The position numbers were made by a program, and so were the translations under genes. A stretch of 48,484 bases of DNA from Intoshia linei (Eukaryota; Orthonectida; Rhopaluridae), in NCBI GenBank assembly GCA_001642005.1, contig LWCA01000137.1:1-48484 (forward strand), written 5' to 3'. The notes under the pieces are model-generated. The model had not been told where the DNA came from, did no database searches, and saw nothing but the letters and a program-made list of their open reading frames with translations. Each line of letters starts with the position of its first letter. The stretch's first letter is position 1. Shown here piece by piece: positions 34,781-46,477 of this stretch.

Positions 34781-35972
34781 TTAAAAATTGACCATATTAT
34801 TTGTCGTAGAAAGTTGACTAAAAGCTCTATAATCTTGTGTAGAAGTAATTTGAGGTAGTTTGTTTAAATTGTGTGAAGGAGAACGTGTATTTTTGGATAA
34901 ATTTGAATGTGGATCATAAAATTCTGAATAAGTCATGTTTACTTTTTTGTCTTTAGAAAACGCAATATTAATATCATTCAAAGAATTCAATTTGTCTATA
35001 ATGAAAATGAAAACTATAAAAAATATAATATACTATTTAAAGAATCGGTCATAATTGGTTTTCCGTAGTTTTTATCTTCCGCGTGGGATAAGAAATAAGA
35101 GGTATTTGGCATTAAATTTTGATTAGTTGCATGCGGAATTAGAGGAGATGTTGGATTATACATTGATTGATTCGTCATTAAATTAGATTTGTCTATATTC
35201 CTATCGTTTAAGATGGAATTTACAAAATTAGACGATTTGTGAACGTTCATGTACGAATCTAAATGAAAAATTTAAAAAATAAAAATATGTAGTGATAAAT
35301 TTAAATACCATTAAAATTGGTATTATCAAAGGTGGAATACGAATCATGATTTAAATTGAGATCGTACCCACTATACGTTGGATAATCGTATCGAAATTTT
35401 TTTTTACGTTTCATGGAGAGAGGTGATATATTGTTGCTAAAAATGCTGTCACTAATAGGAGGTAGTGCATTTATATTGGAAATTTGCTCTTTGGAATCCA
35501 AACAACTTGGTTTCATTGGATTTTTGCAAATGTTCATTGAGTGTAACACATTATTACCATAATATTGGTTTTCAGGTACAAAGTTTGATTTGTATTGATC
35601 TTCTGGTATAGGAGGCAAATTATAAAAATTATTTCTGGGGCTTGAATTGTCACCAATTGGTGGCATAAAATCGTAACTATCAGTAATACTTCCGTTGTAT
35701 TTTTTACTCAACATTCCTACAATATCTTCATTTGTTCTGTTTTCTTGTGGTTCTTTGCTGTCAGCGTATTTCATCAGTACCTTGTTAATGTTATCATTAG
35801 AAAACTGAAACAATCGACCAGACGAATTGAATATGATTAGAGCCACTTCACAATCGCATAAAATGCTCAATTCGTAGGCTTTCTTCATCAAACCAAACTT
35901 ACGTTTTGTAAATGTAACTTGTCTATTTCTTTCATCGGCAATACGCGAGATTTTGATTTTTTTTCTGCCCAT
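34781..35972 (-). CDS. MEF2: MEF2-type MADS-box transcription factor (complete, 3 exons)
   Basis: Sequence-specific activator of muscle, neural and other differentiation genes that binds YTAWWWWTAR as a dimer. Exons (descending): 35972-35309, 35258-35034, 34995-34781; introns of 50 and 38 nt; 367 aa. Residues 1-57 are a near-canonical MADS box ([50 protein letters not shown]). Residues 58-86 are the MEF2 domain ([19 protein letters not shown]), followed by the adjacent NRTNEDIV. The rest, rich in Asn, Ser, Pro and Tyr, is a diverged transactivation region, shorter than in vertebrate MEF2 proteins. A basic stretch MKRKKKFR near residue 190 could act in nuclear import. The start at 35972 is the universal MGRKK start. 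The gene converges on IFT56; stop codons are 129 bp apart. Two MEF2 consensus sites lie upstream, suggesting autoregulation. Confidence 0.97.
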
Positions 35973-35989
35973 TGTAATAAATTGTCCTA

Positions 35990-37180
35990 AATTTGGATAT
36001 CAATAAAAAAAATGTAAAAATTTCTAAAATATTAAATGTTTTTAATTTCAACATTGTAGATAACATTGTTGGACCATAAAATGAAACTATTCCTAACAGT
36101 AACAAAATTTCAAATTTTTCAGATAATGTACAAAAATCTATTTATAATTACAGGTAAGAATGCTAATTTTAGAAATCACGTGGGTTATTTTTAACTATCG
36201 GGACACGGATTATATACTGATTATAAATAGATTTACTTGTTGAATCTAAATTTGTAGATTTTTAAATTCCGATAAAATAATATCAACAGGTTATATTGGG
36301 AAATATGAAAAATGACAAAGTATTTACAGTAAGGTGGTTCAATTGTTGCAGAAATATTTTTAGTACTACACAATTAGACACATGATAATATTGTGCTTTA
36401 TTGGACTGTTTAACTATATTGCACAATACCATTACTTTGTAAGCTTTGTTATGCCGTCGCATTGTTTTCTAAAATAATCTTGTCATTCCATTGATGAAAA
36501 TTTCCCATTATATTGTACAATGTACATTACTTTTCATAGTTTTACGCCTACTAATTTACCAATTTATTTTTACCGCTCTATCTATCTATACTTTGTCAAG
36601 TATTGGACAAAATTCTTAAAATAGCATCAGTCTACCGCATTATTGTATTCATTCTTTTCTTTAATCTAAATCATTAATATTTAATTTTACATTTTAAATT
36701 TTGTTAATTGAATATAGCTACAAGTTATTAATTAATATAATCTACATTGGTGGATATTAAACTTTTTGGTATATCATCCCACTTTTTAACCCTAATAAAT
36801 GTAAAGTTCAAAGTTAGTGATTATGTCTTTTGCGTTGTATTCTTAAATCAAAAAGTTGTATTAACGTTTAATTTAAATAGTATGTTTTTAAAAAAAATCA
36901 TAGAAATATATAGTTTATTCATCACGTTTTGTTAAATATTTGAATTTCACAAAATAATAAAAATACAACTATTGCAATTAAAATTGGAACATTGACTAAT
37001 GGGTTTCACATCACACTATATTAGTAGTCAGCAAACTTTTTGAATCTTGGCTCAGATATAAAAAACAACAAATTTAGTCTATTAAAATATTTTTTCTAAA
37101 TAAATTTCTATAATAACACTTTAAAACTATAAATACATTTAAATTTACAGTTTTACTTATAAAAATTAAAGTTCTCCGAA
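35990..37180. other. Upstream region of MEF2, no other gene seen
   Basis: AT-rich sequence with the MEF2-site pair and a CACGTG E-box at 36178-36183. The 62-codon frame at 36747-36935 has no family resemblance. A hAT-like end may begin near 37021. Confidence 0.4.
36134..36244. promoter_or_regulatory. Two inverted perfect MEF2-binding sites upstream of MEF2
   Basis: CTATTTATAA occurs at 36138-36147 and as its reverse complement TTATAAATAG at 36231-36240; both fit YTAWWWWTAR exactly. The identity extends to 15 bp (AAATCTATTTATAAT and its inverse). They lie about 165 and 260 bp before the MEF2 start codon, where autoregulatory sites are known in other MEF2 genes. Function is inferred. Confidence 0.5.
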
Positions 37181-37189
37181 ATATTGTCA

Positions 37190-37655
37190 AGGGAGGGGTT
37201 TCCACATTTTTTTAACGGTGGACCGGTAATAAATTATAAAATTTATCGCAGACCGTTAAAACGAAATTACTAGAACTAGTGATTGTGATTTCCCGGAAAA
37301 TGACAAAAGTCGAGAATCGGGAAAAATAAAAAATTTTAGAGACCTTAATTAATTTTAGAAACAAAAAGAAAGTTAATTAATGAAATAACACGAATCTAGA
37401 TTGAAATTTACAAATTAAATTAGAAAAAAATTTATATATTTTTTTGTTGAAAAAGTGTTTCAAAACACATAATATTGATAGATTCGTCTTTTAAACGCGT
37501 TCTACGTTTTTTAACGAAATTAGAAGCAGTAGAGAAATTTCTTTCATTTTATGTTGACGTAGGTTGAACGATCATCAGGGCTTCCTTTAATTGTAACAAT
37601 CTTGATGGTAGCGTTCCAGTTCGTAACAAATCATAATATTTTTCATAATATTGAA
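37190..37655 (-). pseudogene. hAT transposase C-terminal remnant
   Basis: The minus strand from about 37655 to 37430 reads the hAT C-terminal dimerisation domain: YYDLLRTGTLPSRLLQLKEA, then QPTST, an in-frame stop, then NERNFSTASNFVKKRRTRLK and DESINIMCF. One stop and the missing upstream part make it a dead fragment. GGAGGGGTTTCCACATTTTT at 37193, followed by GGTGGACCGGT, looks like the element's terminus on that side. The other side runs into family B. Confidence 0.7.
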
Positions 37656-37659
37656 AAAA

Positions 37660-37870
37660 AAGGATTATTCCCTTAAGTGTTAGTAATTTGTGTTTAGAAT
37701 AATAGGTTTTTAAAAAAAGTATTGGAAAAAGAATATTTTTCCATTAAGGACTGGAAAATTAGATTTTTTATTGTGGTTTAATGAAGTGGATTTTTTTCAT
37801 AAGATTTCGTAAAATCGGATTTTTGAAAAGAATATCGGTGTAAGTCAATTTTTCAATAAGTCAACAATCA
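37660..37870 (-). repeat. Family B fragment
   Basis: Shares with 9130-9490 the sequence of blocks GGATTATTCCCTTAAGTG, ATTGGAAAAAGAATATTTTT and a TAAAATCGGATTTTTGAAAA segment in the same orientation. It abuts the hAT remnant. Confidence 0.45.
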
Positions 37871-39370
37871 ATAAATAAGATAAATAAAAACTAATAACTT
37901 ACCACTTAAGTAAATACAAAAACATATAATTAATCTACTAAAGACATGTGTGTAGATTTTCCTAGTTTAATTTTTAAAATTTCCAAAAATTATAAAATTG
38001 AAAATAAAAATGATAAACTATACATAAATTTTTACTACAAAAAAATATAAAAATTCAGTTGGATAAATGTATTTTTATACATCTATATTTAAAACAAATT
38101 TGAATTAGCTGATAACCTATAAGCAAAATGAATTCTATAAATATAAGTTGTATACATTCAAGCGATAAATTTTAAAATTTCGTAGGGTTAATATACTATT
38201 TCGACGCTGCATTAATTGTAACTGTAGTTAGTCCCCCAAAAAAATTAAAAATTAAAAGTTACTAATTTACAAATAATAACCGTCAAGTTAACTACTGACC
38301 AACATACTACATTGTAAAGGTTTTAAAATAGTTATAAAAGTCCTATGAATAATAATAATTAATATTTTAGACATTTTTTGTTTTTACCTTGAAATCTAAT
38401 GGATACTAAACTTTGAAAATTTTTATAATTTTCAAATTCTTAAATAATCTATATTTACCAACGATGTCAAAACTGAATATTGAAATAATGGTCATAAATT
38501 TTTTAGGTAATTAAATAAAAACAAATGAATCGATTAGTTATAATTGCCACTTGCCCATACATAATACATGAAATAATTAACTTGAATATGGTCATGTAGA
38601 ATTATGTAATTTCATTCGTTTGTAAACAAAATTAAATAATTATTGGATCGTTCATGCGCACATCAAGTTTCATTTTTAAAGGTGTAAAAAATAGAAAAAT
38701 ATTAAATTCATTATAAAATTAATTTATATTTATGGAAATGAATCTTTAAATCTTACTTAAATGGATATTCACTATATAGGTGACATTATTTACCCTTGAA
38801 TAGTTTCCGTACAATACCGATGTCATAATCTTTAGCGACAATTAAACACGTGGTGGGTGACTGCACATTCATTATCCCAAGTGAACCTTAAATTTAGAAT
38901 AAAATCTACTACTCTAAAATTTCAAATTTGCTATTCTTAACATAAAATATTGGTAAATAGACTTTTGACAACCTTAATTAAAGTGGCACTATTGTAAGAA
39001 GATGGATATGAGAACATTCAAATAAATGATAAATGCTCGACTTGATTTGCCAAACATGGAAAATATTTTCACTATTTATCAATCTATTTTTATCAATGGT
39101 TTTTTAAATTTTGGATCTACTATAGTATTTTGATAATACAGCATTTACATTGTAGTAATGTAACAATTATTAGGAATAAGTATATTCAAAATCAGTACAA
39201 TGTACTGAGTACATACAAGAAATTAGTGTTTTTAATGTTTTTTTATTATTTACTTTAACATGTTATTAGTCACTTTTGCAAGGTAGTTTGAATCAATTAA
39301 AAAAATCATCGAGGAGTATATTTTTCTCTATACATTTTGTTAATGTAACAGTAATTTTTCATCCCGGATA
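37870..39370. other. No feature recognised
   Basis: AT-rich intergenic sequence. I saw no conserved exon, RNA gene or paired terminal repeats. Confidence 0.4.
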
Positions 39371-39373
39371 AAA

Positions 39374-39658
39374 ATGACAAGATTTGATTCAAATAGAAAT
39401 ATAATTTTATGGTATAATCATTTTATTCTAGACGCTTTGAATATTTACTCGTGTGACCCGGTGTGGGTAATAAAGAATCACAAATATTTTAATATTACAA
39501 TAAACGGTGACATTTTTCACTATAAAAATTATAAAATCTACATAAAAATTACTGAAAGTGGAAATCAACCCACTGTAATTATACACTGTTTTAATGTTTA
39601 TAATGGAGATTTAAAGGTCCCGAGTCCAAATTTTGGACTCCCAAGTTGGGAGTCCCAA
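39374..39658 (+). CDS. Unidentified ORF interrupted by a hAT element
   Basis: An ATG-initiated frame of about 95 codons (MTRFDSNRNIILWYNHFILD, later NITINGDIFHYKNYKIYIKI) runs into the left end of a hAT element at 39659. If the element and one target copy are removed conceptually, the frame stays open for a further ~18 codons past 40304. I recognise no domain. The composition looks protein-like, but there is no homology support and it may be chance. Confidence 0.25.
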
Positions 39659-39660
39659 CT
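39617..39660. repeat. Clustered palindromes next to hAT insertion
   Basis: Three mirrored GAGTCC/GGACTC blocks within 45 bp. GGACTCCCAA and TTGGGAGTCC form a near-perfect hairpin around a 1-2 nt centre, and GAGTCCAAA/TTTTGGACTC form a second overlapping one. The two foldings are mutually exclusive because they share the central GGACTC. Confidence 0.5.
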
Positions 39661-40303
39661 AGTGTGTTCAACTTTTGTAAAAAGTACTGAGTTTTACTGA
39701 GTACTGAGTTATTTATGAACTACTTAGTTTTACTTTTTCTGAGTTTTGAAACTCAGTACTTTTAAGAATATTTTTTTAAATTATTAATTTTGCCAATCAA
39801 ATTGGTTTTTCAACCAATGCATTGGAAAATTGCATTAAATAAATATTAAAATTATTAATATCTACAACTAGTGCATCAGTTGAAACATTATTTTCTGCGG
39901 TGGGGTTATTCACATCTATTCGTAGAATTAGGATTACGCCAGAATAAATGGAAACTCAATTTTAAAATACAATAAAAACTTCATGTCTAATAAAAGTAAT
40001 TTATAACCAATTTATTGTTAATAACAAATTTAATTATCTATTTTTAATGATACTAGTATCTTATAAAATTTGGATATTATCTTCCTCTATAATTTATTTT
40101 CAATTTCCATCTAAAATCAAGAATATTAATTTCATTTTTTTATGAATTTTTTACGTTTTGTGAAGCAAAATTGATAACTCATCAAGTTTTTTAAAGTACT
40201 TTTACTAAAATTTGAAAAAAAGTAACTTACTGAGTTTAAAAAAAAAATTTTAATGAGTTTTACTGTACTGAATTTCTAAAAAATTCAAGTTGAACACACT
40301 ACT
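39659..40303 (+). mobile_element. hAT element remnant, ~645 bp, with transposase C-terminus
   Basis: TIRs TAGTGTGTTCAACTT and its exact inverse AAGTTGAACACACTA mark the ends. Flanking 8-mers GTCCCAAC and CTCCGTAC agree at 5 of 8 positions, a weak target duplication. Inside, about 39860-39945, the plus strand reads STTSASVETLFSAVGL and SIRRIRITPE then a stop: the hAT dimerisation domain. ACTGAGTTTTACTGAGTACT-like direct repeats fill the subterminal parts. It is internally deleted. Confidence 0.75.
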
Positions 40304-40309
40304 CCGTAC

Positions 40310-41000
40310 CATATACATCGAGCAATTATGTTATTCGCTACATGTCGTGTTGTATTTAAATGGAAAATTTACGTATTAAAGTAAGGTTTATAAACGTTGT
40401 ACATTGTGTATTGAAATATTATGCATTTCAAAAATTTCTAAATGTCTAAAATGGAAGAATATTCAATGTAATTACAAGTTCTGAGTCAGAAGATCAAAAC
40501 AGTCATTATATTGTAATATCTTTACAGTTTTAACACATTGAAAAAATAAATCAGTGTATTATTAATAAATCAATATAATGTATAATTTCACCATTCTTTG
40601 AAACTGTCAAGATAATTTTTACATTTTTATAATTTTATTTTTTAATCCACAAATTTACAAAAAATACTATTTAAATATCCAATAATGATTTAAATATTCA
40701 TATGCTTAATAAGCGTTGATTATTATTATATGTACAATAAAATTTTTATTGATTTTTCCATGTTTTTAGAATATCAACTGATAAACTATTCCGTTATCTA
40801 ATTACAAATGATACAAAAAATGCCATATCTAAATTATAAAATGTGCGTTGGAATTGTACATTTGTACAAGTATTTAAATATTTATAACTAGAAAATGATT
40901 ATCAATTTTAGCATCACCAACCCATATTATTTCACGAAATAACGATTTATCGGAAAAAATAATTTATGGAGTTGTTATCGTTAGGCAAATATACTTTCTA
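40310..41000. other. No feature recognised
   Basis: AT-rich sequence between two hAT elements, with no gene or RNA evident. Confidence 0.4.
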
Positions 41001-41003
41001 TAT

Positions 41004-41497
41004 CTGGGATGCACAATATGCGGCCCGCGTAGAAGAGAGTCCAGTTTGCAGACATTTTACTAAATCCTTAATATTATTAATTTTAAATATCTCATAGAAT
41101 TTAGCATTAAAAACATTCTGTATTTTTGGAACTGCATTTCTATGTGAAAAAACATTTTATATTCATTTCAATCTGAACAAAAATAAAATATGATATAATT
41201 TGAGTGATGACCATTTAGAAGGCATCATGAGAAGTGCATCCGAAAAATTGTCTGCTGAAAACAAAAAATTAAATAGTCAAAACGATATAGTATCTAAACG
41301 TTGTATCTCATTAAATTATTTTACATTTTATTTTTGAAATATGGGAAAACTAATCTTATTCTAAATTACGTATGTTATCTTATTTTTTTTTATATTTATA
41401 AAATTTTTATAAAGATTGTCGTAATATAAAAATTATCGATATTTGCGGCCCGTGACCGCGAAATATGATGCGTTCGTATTTTGAGTTAAACACCCTG
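41004..41497 (+). mobile_element. hAT element remnant, 494 bp, with transposase C-terminal fragment
   Basis: The left end CTGGGATGCACAATATGCGG and, inward from the right, CAGGGTGTTTAACTC are flanked by TTCTATAT and TTCTATCA (6 of 8 identical), fitting an aged 8-bp hAT duplication. The interior plus strand reads LSDDHLEGIMRSASEKLSAE from about 41200 up to a stop near 41338. This resembles the C-terminus of the GTF2IRD2/ZBED-like hAT transposase group. GCGGCCCGCG is shared with the end at 18130. Confidence 0.65.
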
Positions 41498-41499
41498 TT

Positions 41500-42275
41500 C
41501 TATCAGCTAGTTAATTCAGCTAGAGATGATGGAAAGGCGATTTTAAAAAATGATATATTATATATAAAAATTATACAAAAGTAATATATTAATATATCCA
41601 AAATAATTACACATCAATATTTTTTTATATACAATGTTATTTAATTTAAAAGCCTCGAATTGTTCCCAAGCATGTGTTGATGTATTTGAGTACAATATTA
41701 AGTGTATAGTGAAATTAATTTGGAAACTATATTTAAAATATAGTTACACGTCCATGTTAATTGATTTTTTAATTGTTTTAATATAATATTTTTACTTTAT
41801 TGTTAATTACTATTGTCAGTGACGAAATATAATAATTTTAATATATAATAATAATGTTTAATAATTATTAATTAATTATAATTAACGACGTAGACGAAAT
41901 TTTTTTGACGAAGTCGTTGAAATAATATATTGCTAAAAGGGGCGGTAGATAAAAGGAATTTGGATACCCTGGTATAAATTATGAACGTCGTAACAAATTT
42001 GTATCTGTAATACCATACTTATATAATTATGAAATGATAATTTTCTATTTTTTATTATCAATTTAAAAATAGAATCATCGTCTTGAATAAGAAATTAAAT
42101 TCATTAGAGATTAAATGTTTAAAAACTTTTTTATTTTAATTCCGATAATTTGTTAGAAAACAAGGGTTTCATAACCAAGGTCAAATGGTATTTTTACCTA
42201 ATATTAACATGTATTTTCTTATCCAGGAATGTCTAACTCAATTTACTTGGTTGGAAAATAAAAAAAAATTATTAC
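41500..42275. other. No gene; extremely AT-rich
   Basis: Long A/T runs such as TATATATTATATATAAAAAT around 41570. ATTGTTCCCAAGCA at 41660 recurs inverted at 45630 as TGCTTGGGAACAAT; the context does not identify an element. Confidence 0.4.
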
Positions 42276-42283
42276 GCGAACAG

Positions 42284-42409
42284 CAGGGATTGTAATTAAT
42301 TGATTCCAACCAATTTAATTGCAATTAATTAATAACAATTATTGAAAATAAAATCAATTAATTGGTTTATACAAATTAATTGATTGGAATCAATTATTTT
42401 CAATCTCTG
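42284..42409. mobile_element. hAT-type MITE, 126 bp, clear target duplication
   Basis: The left terminus CAGGGATTG and, inward from the right, CAGAGATTG match at 8 of 9 positions. The flanks GCGAACAG (42276-42283) and GCGAACAC (42410-42417) match at 7 of 8. The interior is nearly self-complementary, with repeated AATTAATTGATT blocks on both arms. Confidence 0.75.
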
Positions 42410-42419
42410 GCGAACACAA

Positions 42420-43480
42420 CACAAAAATTATCATTCATCTTAAATTTTATGTTAAAAACAAATGATTAAACTACTGTAATAGTTTTGATTAATAAAATCA
42501 CCGATAATGTATTTCTGGCAAAAGCTATAAAACATAAGTTTGTGCTCTTTGATTTTTAAATAGTAATCAAATAATAAAAAATATTTTTATTTCGTTTCAA
42601 GTAGACTACAATATAATCAAACAGATGCGCTATTGAATCTTAAAATTCTGATCTGTCGGATGAGTCATATGACCCTGTGTGTAATATACTCGTATGGTTG
42701 TTTCTTCATGTATACGTTTTTATTAAATTTATCTAATTTTACGGATCAAAATATAAGTAAAATGTAATTATTAATATATTTTAATACCAATGCTCGTAAT
42801 TTTCTCTTAACATACCCAGATTCTGCTATTCTTAACTGGAATATATATTTTTAATTAATTTGATAAAAGGCTATCCACAAATTATTACGAATTGACTTTT
42901 TTTACATAATGATAATTTATTGAATTGAAAATATGTTAATTATTGTTAAAACGTCATCAAGATTAAGATGTTTATTAATTTTACACTAATCACGTAAATT
43001 TCAATAAGAAAAATAATATATTATTTTTTTCCATCCATTCTGATTTTGAGGCATGTGGTATATTAAGGAATGGATAACTGTTATGTTCTGGTGGGTGAAA
43101 TAATTTATTTGTTTCAATTGAGAAATAAATTTTAGTCTTAAAAAGGTATGGCTTCGAAAATATTTTAAAACCCACGACTACCTTATTATGTTTTATTTAA
43201 TATTGCGGCCGTATTATTACCGCTTTTATATTCGTATATAGATGAATGAATGGTTGAGAACACTTGAAACAACCAGGAAATAAACCGTGCGTTCAATATC
43301 TAAACAAACTACAATAATTTTTTCATCATTGCAATACATTAAAAAGATATACGTAAACTAAATTAAAGGATTGGCGGCTTTTAATAAACAATTAATTAAT
43401 ACATGAATAAATAAAATTTCTTTTATTAAATTTAAACACTTCAGAAAGACACTTGAAGACGAAAAAGAAATTATAATAAT
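42420..43480. other. No feature recognised
   Basis: AT-rich sequence. The frame at 42990-43175 shows no recognisable family. Confidence 0.4.
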
Positions 43481-43499
43481 ATAATTTTTGGATATATTT

Positions 43500-43600
43500 T
43501 CACGTATGATTATAATTAAACCAACCATTATCAACGGGTCCATGTGGACCCCCAGTCGTCTACAGCAGTTTTTTGGGTCCATGAAAAATTTTATATTTAA
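43500..43600. mobile_element. hAT-like terminus fragment
   Basis: CATTATCAACGGGTCCATGT followed by GGACCCCCAGTCG and then GGGTCCATG resembles hAT ends and shares GGTCCACATGGA-type sequence with the fragment at 18430. Partner not found. Confidence 0.35.
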
Positions 43601-43689
43601 ATTATATACAAAAATAAAATAAAGAGAAAAATGATATTTCCGCAATGATAGTAACATTAGTATGTATGATTTTTAACAATATCTCAGAA

Positions 43690-43990
43690 TTTATGTTTTA
43701 TAAAATTTTACGACTTTTTTCATTTATAAAAAAATGGTAATTTGTGGTTTTGACTATGAAGTTGTAAGTTTTTGAGGTTGAGATTTACGACAATGGTAAT
43801 GACTTTCAAAATTTTAGAGCTGATTTTATTTTAAAAACAATAAATTTGGGTTTTTAACCCTTAAGAACTCAATTTCGGAAAATGACATTTGCGATGCTGC
43901 ACCACTCTTGAAAACTGTATTTAGGGTTTTTAAATAAACGATCATTCACACAGATTACATTTTATATAAATAAATGGTATAATTTATATA
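43690..43990 (-). repeat. Family A copy, minus orientation
   Basis: Shares GGTAATTTGTGGTTTTGACT, GGGTTTTTAACCCTTAAG and TTTTATATAAATAAATGG with other minus-oriented copies. Confidence 0.5.
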
Positions 43991-43999
43991 ATTTTTTAA

Positions 44000-46100
44000 A
44001 TTCCACAGTGAAAAATAATTGAGAATGTCTGAATTGAACAGTGATTATGACTATTCAAAATTGAAATGTTCATAAATTGGTAAAAATTTATTGGATTTAA
44101 TATTTTTTTAAATATAATTTATTATAAATGACATTAAAGTTGAAACGTAGCTAACGGAATTTTAGGGGATTAAAATTTTCAAATTCCATTAATTACATAT
44201 AATAAACTAAAATATAATATAAAATTTTTTCACTAAATTAAAATGTTTTAATAATTGTTCATCCTTATCTTTCATGAATGACAAAAAATAGAAACATTAA
44301 TCATTTCACGTCAACACTCTTTCATTGTGCCATACTATTGAAAATTTAATTTATTCATAAAATTATAATTGAAATTGATAAAACTTAAAACCAAAATTTT
44401 AATAAACGAAGAAACTGAAATAGGATATATAATTTGATAAGATTTTTATCATTAGATTTAGTGCAAATAATATAATACAACCCTTTAAATTAACGCTTTC
44501 GGGTCATGGAGCAATATCAATTCTTTGAACTAGAATAAGCCAAAAATAGATTATTAAAATCTAATATTAGAAATTTGATATACCATAAATAGCAAATTAC
44601 ATAATATGTAATTTGTTTCAGAATATTTTAAATGTTTGAATTCTACACTGCATCTAATTTTCAAGATGAAAATATCAATTGCTCATCCAATTCATTAACA
44701 TAATATAATACCTTGAAATCAATTTTGCCATAATTTTTAATTAAAAATTAAGATTCGTGATACTATGAAAAGTTCTGTTTTCTTATCATAATGCTTACGA
44801 ATTATACATAATATCAATTTTGTGACAATTTCATTTCAATAATTTCAATAACTATTACAAATAGTGTACTTGTGTGCCAAATGATTCTTTAATTCTTTGA
44901 TAGTTAATAATTAAGATAATTTTTGAATTAAAACCAAATAGAAATTAAAAAAATATGACAACATAAACAAATGATTAAAATATTACCTGTTATCATTAGG
45001 CGCAAAAATTTAGATAAGAATTCATATTTATTCATTTTGTTTCAACTATTCAATACTGAAATCGTTGTAAATTATTAAATTATACAAATTAATATTCAAC
45101 GACAATTACTATATAGTTAGTAATTATGCATTTAAAAAGACGATATAATGGAACTTAAATTTATGATCAAAACAATACTTAAAAGTCAATATTATTAACC
45201 TTATCTTATTTATAAAACGGACATTTAATTAGTTTTAAACGCAATGGGAGTAATTGGATTAAATATGATGGACTCTGTCCACTTTTATACCCTCAGGAAA
45301 CAAAAATTTGTTGAAAGATAAACACTCCATTTAATGTCAAATTAACTGGACATGAGTCCAATTATACAGCCACAGGTAAAATTAAATTTACATAAACAAT
45401 TGTACAATTTTTGTCAAGGATGACTGAGTTGGTAAAATATAATATAAATATTTTAAAAAACTCAATTATAATTCAATCATAAGCCGCAACGCAAAGGTCG
45501 ACCGGATTTGTTCTCATGTATCACAGTTTATCCAATGTATCAATATTTGTGACTCAAAAGTGGATATGAAGCATTTTAAATGATATTCAGCATTGTCTGG
45601 TTTGATCTTTGGCACTAGGATATCTAAAGTGCTTGGGAACAATACGCATTTCAGACAGTCACCATCAATCAACAAAAATTTTCCAGACAGTGATAATTGA
45701 AAATTGTCACATCAAACAATTTAACCAACATAAACAATTTTCATTGCATACCAATGTTTGCAAGGTTAGCCGACAAAAGAGTGCTTTTAACAAGTTACTT
45801 TGCGTGTAAATGTTTTCTTATTCAAGTATCCAGAGATTAGTGTTATATTCTTCTTAAACATCAAACGAATAGAAACACTGAATAAATCACTAATTTGACA
45901 TTAAATAACATTACACTTTTCGGTTTTATTTCATCTCTATAAAGCAGGACAAGGTTAGCTTTTTCCTTTCTTGTACTATTCATTTTAAAAACTTGTAAGG
46001 ATATAAAAGCGTGAAATATTTGACAAATTATCAATTACAAATTATGGTATAAAACTGCATATTACTTTACATTTACATCTGAAATGTTTCACGGAAATAA
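44000..46100. other. No feature recognised
   Basis: AT-rich unique sequence. The 66-codon frame at 45609-45809 has no family resemblance. Confidence 0.4.
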
Positions 46101-46129
46101 ATTTTGCCTAAAAAAAGAAATGATTACTT

Positions 46130-46360
46130 ATTTTATTTTAATTCATTTTGCCTACCTTATCCTTTATTAATATATAAATGGATGTCTGTCTGTTACCATT
46201 TATTGAAAAAATTGAAAGTCGTAGAATTTAAAAAACCACAATATCTAATACAGTTTTTCCTAGACCGTATATCTATTTTTCAGTTTTGCGAATTTAAGTC
46301 CTTCACGGTCAAAAACACAATTTTCCTTTTTGTTTAAAAAATTAATAAGCCTAAAAATTT
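46130..46360 (+). repeat. Family A copy, plus orientation
   Basis: Contains ATATAAATGGATGTCTGTCT (head), GAAAGTCGTAGAATTTAAAA and GTCCTTCACGGTCAAAAACA, in the usual order. Confidence 0.45.
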
Positions 46361-46477
46361 AATGAAATTATATTACTATCTGAATATGAATAATTTTCTT
46401 TATAAATTTACATATATGTATATTCAAACTCAATGACTAATTTCAATCTAAATGACGATTTTCGGTATATGCAAGTA

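Noticed and set aside
36747-36935. 62-codon plus-strand hydrophobic frame
   Set aside because: A/T-driven Phe/Ile/Leu composition without homology or splice context.
41660-45650. ATTGTTCCCAAGCA and its inverse 4 kb apart as the ends of one element
   Set aside because: No target duplication, no similarity beyond 14 bp, and several unrelated repeats lie between them.
45609-45809. 66-codon plus-strand frame as a gene
   Set aside because: No family resemblance, no flanking exon signals in phase; length is expected by chance.
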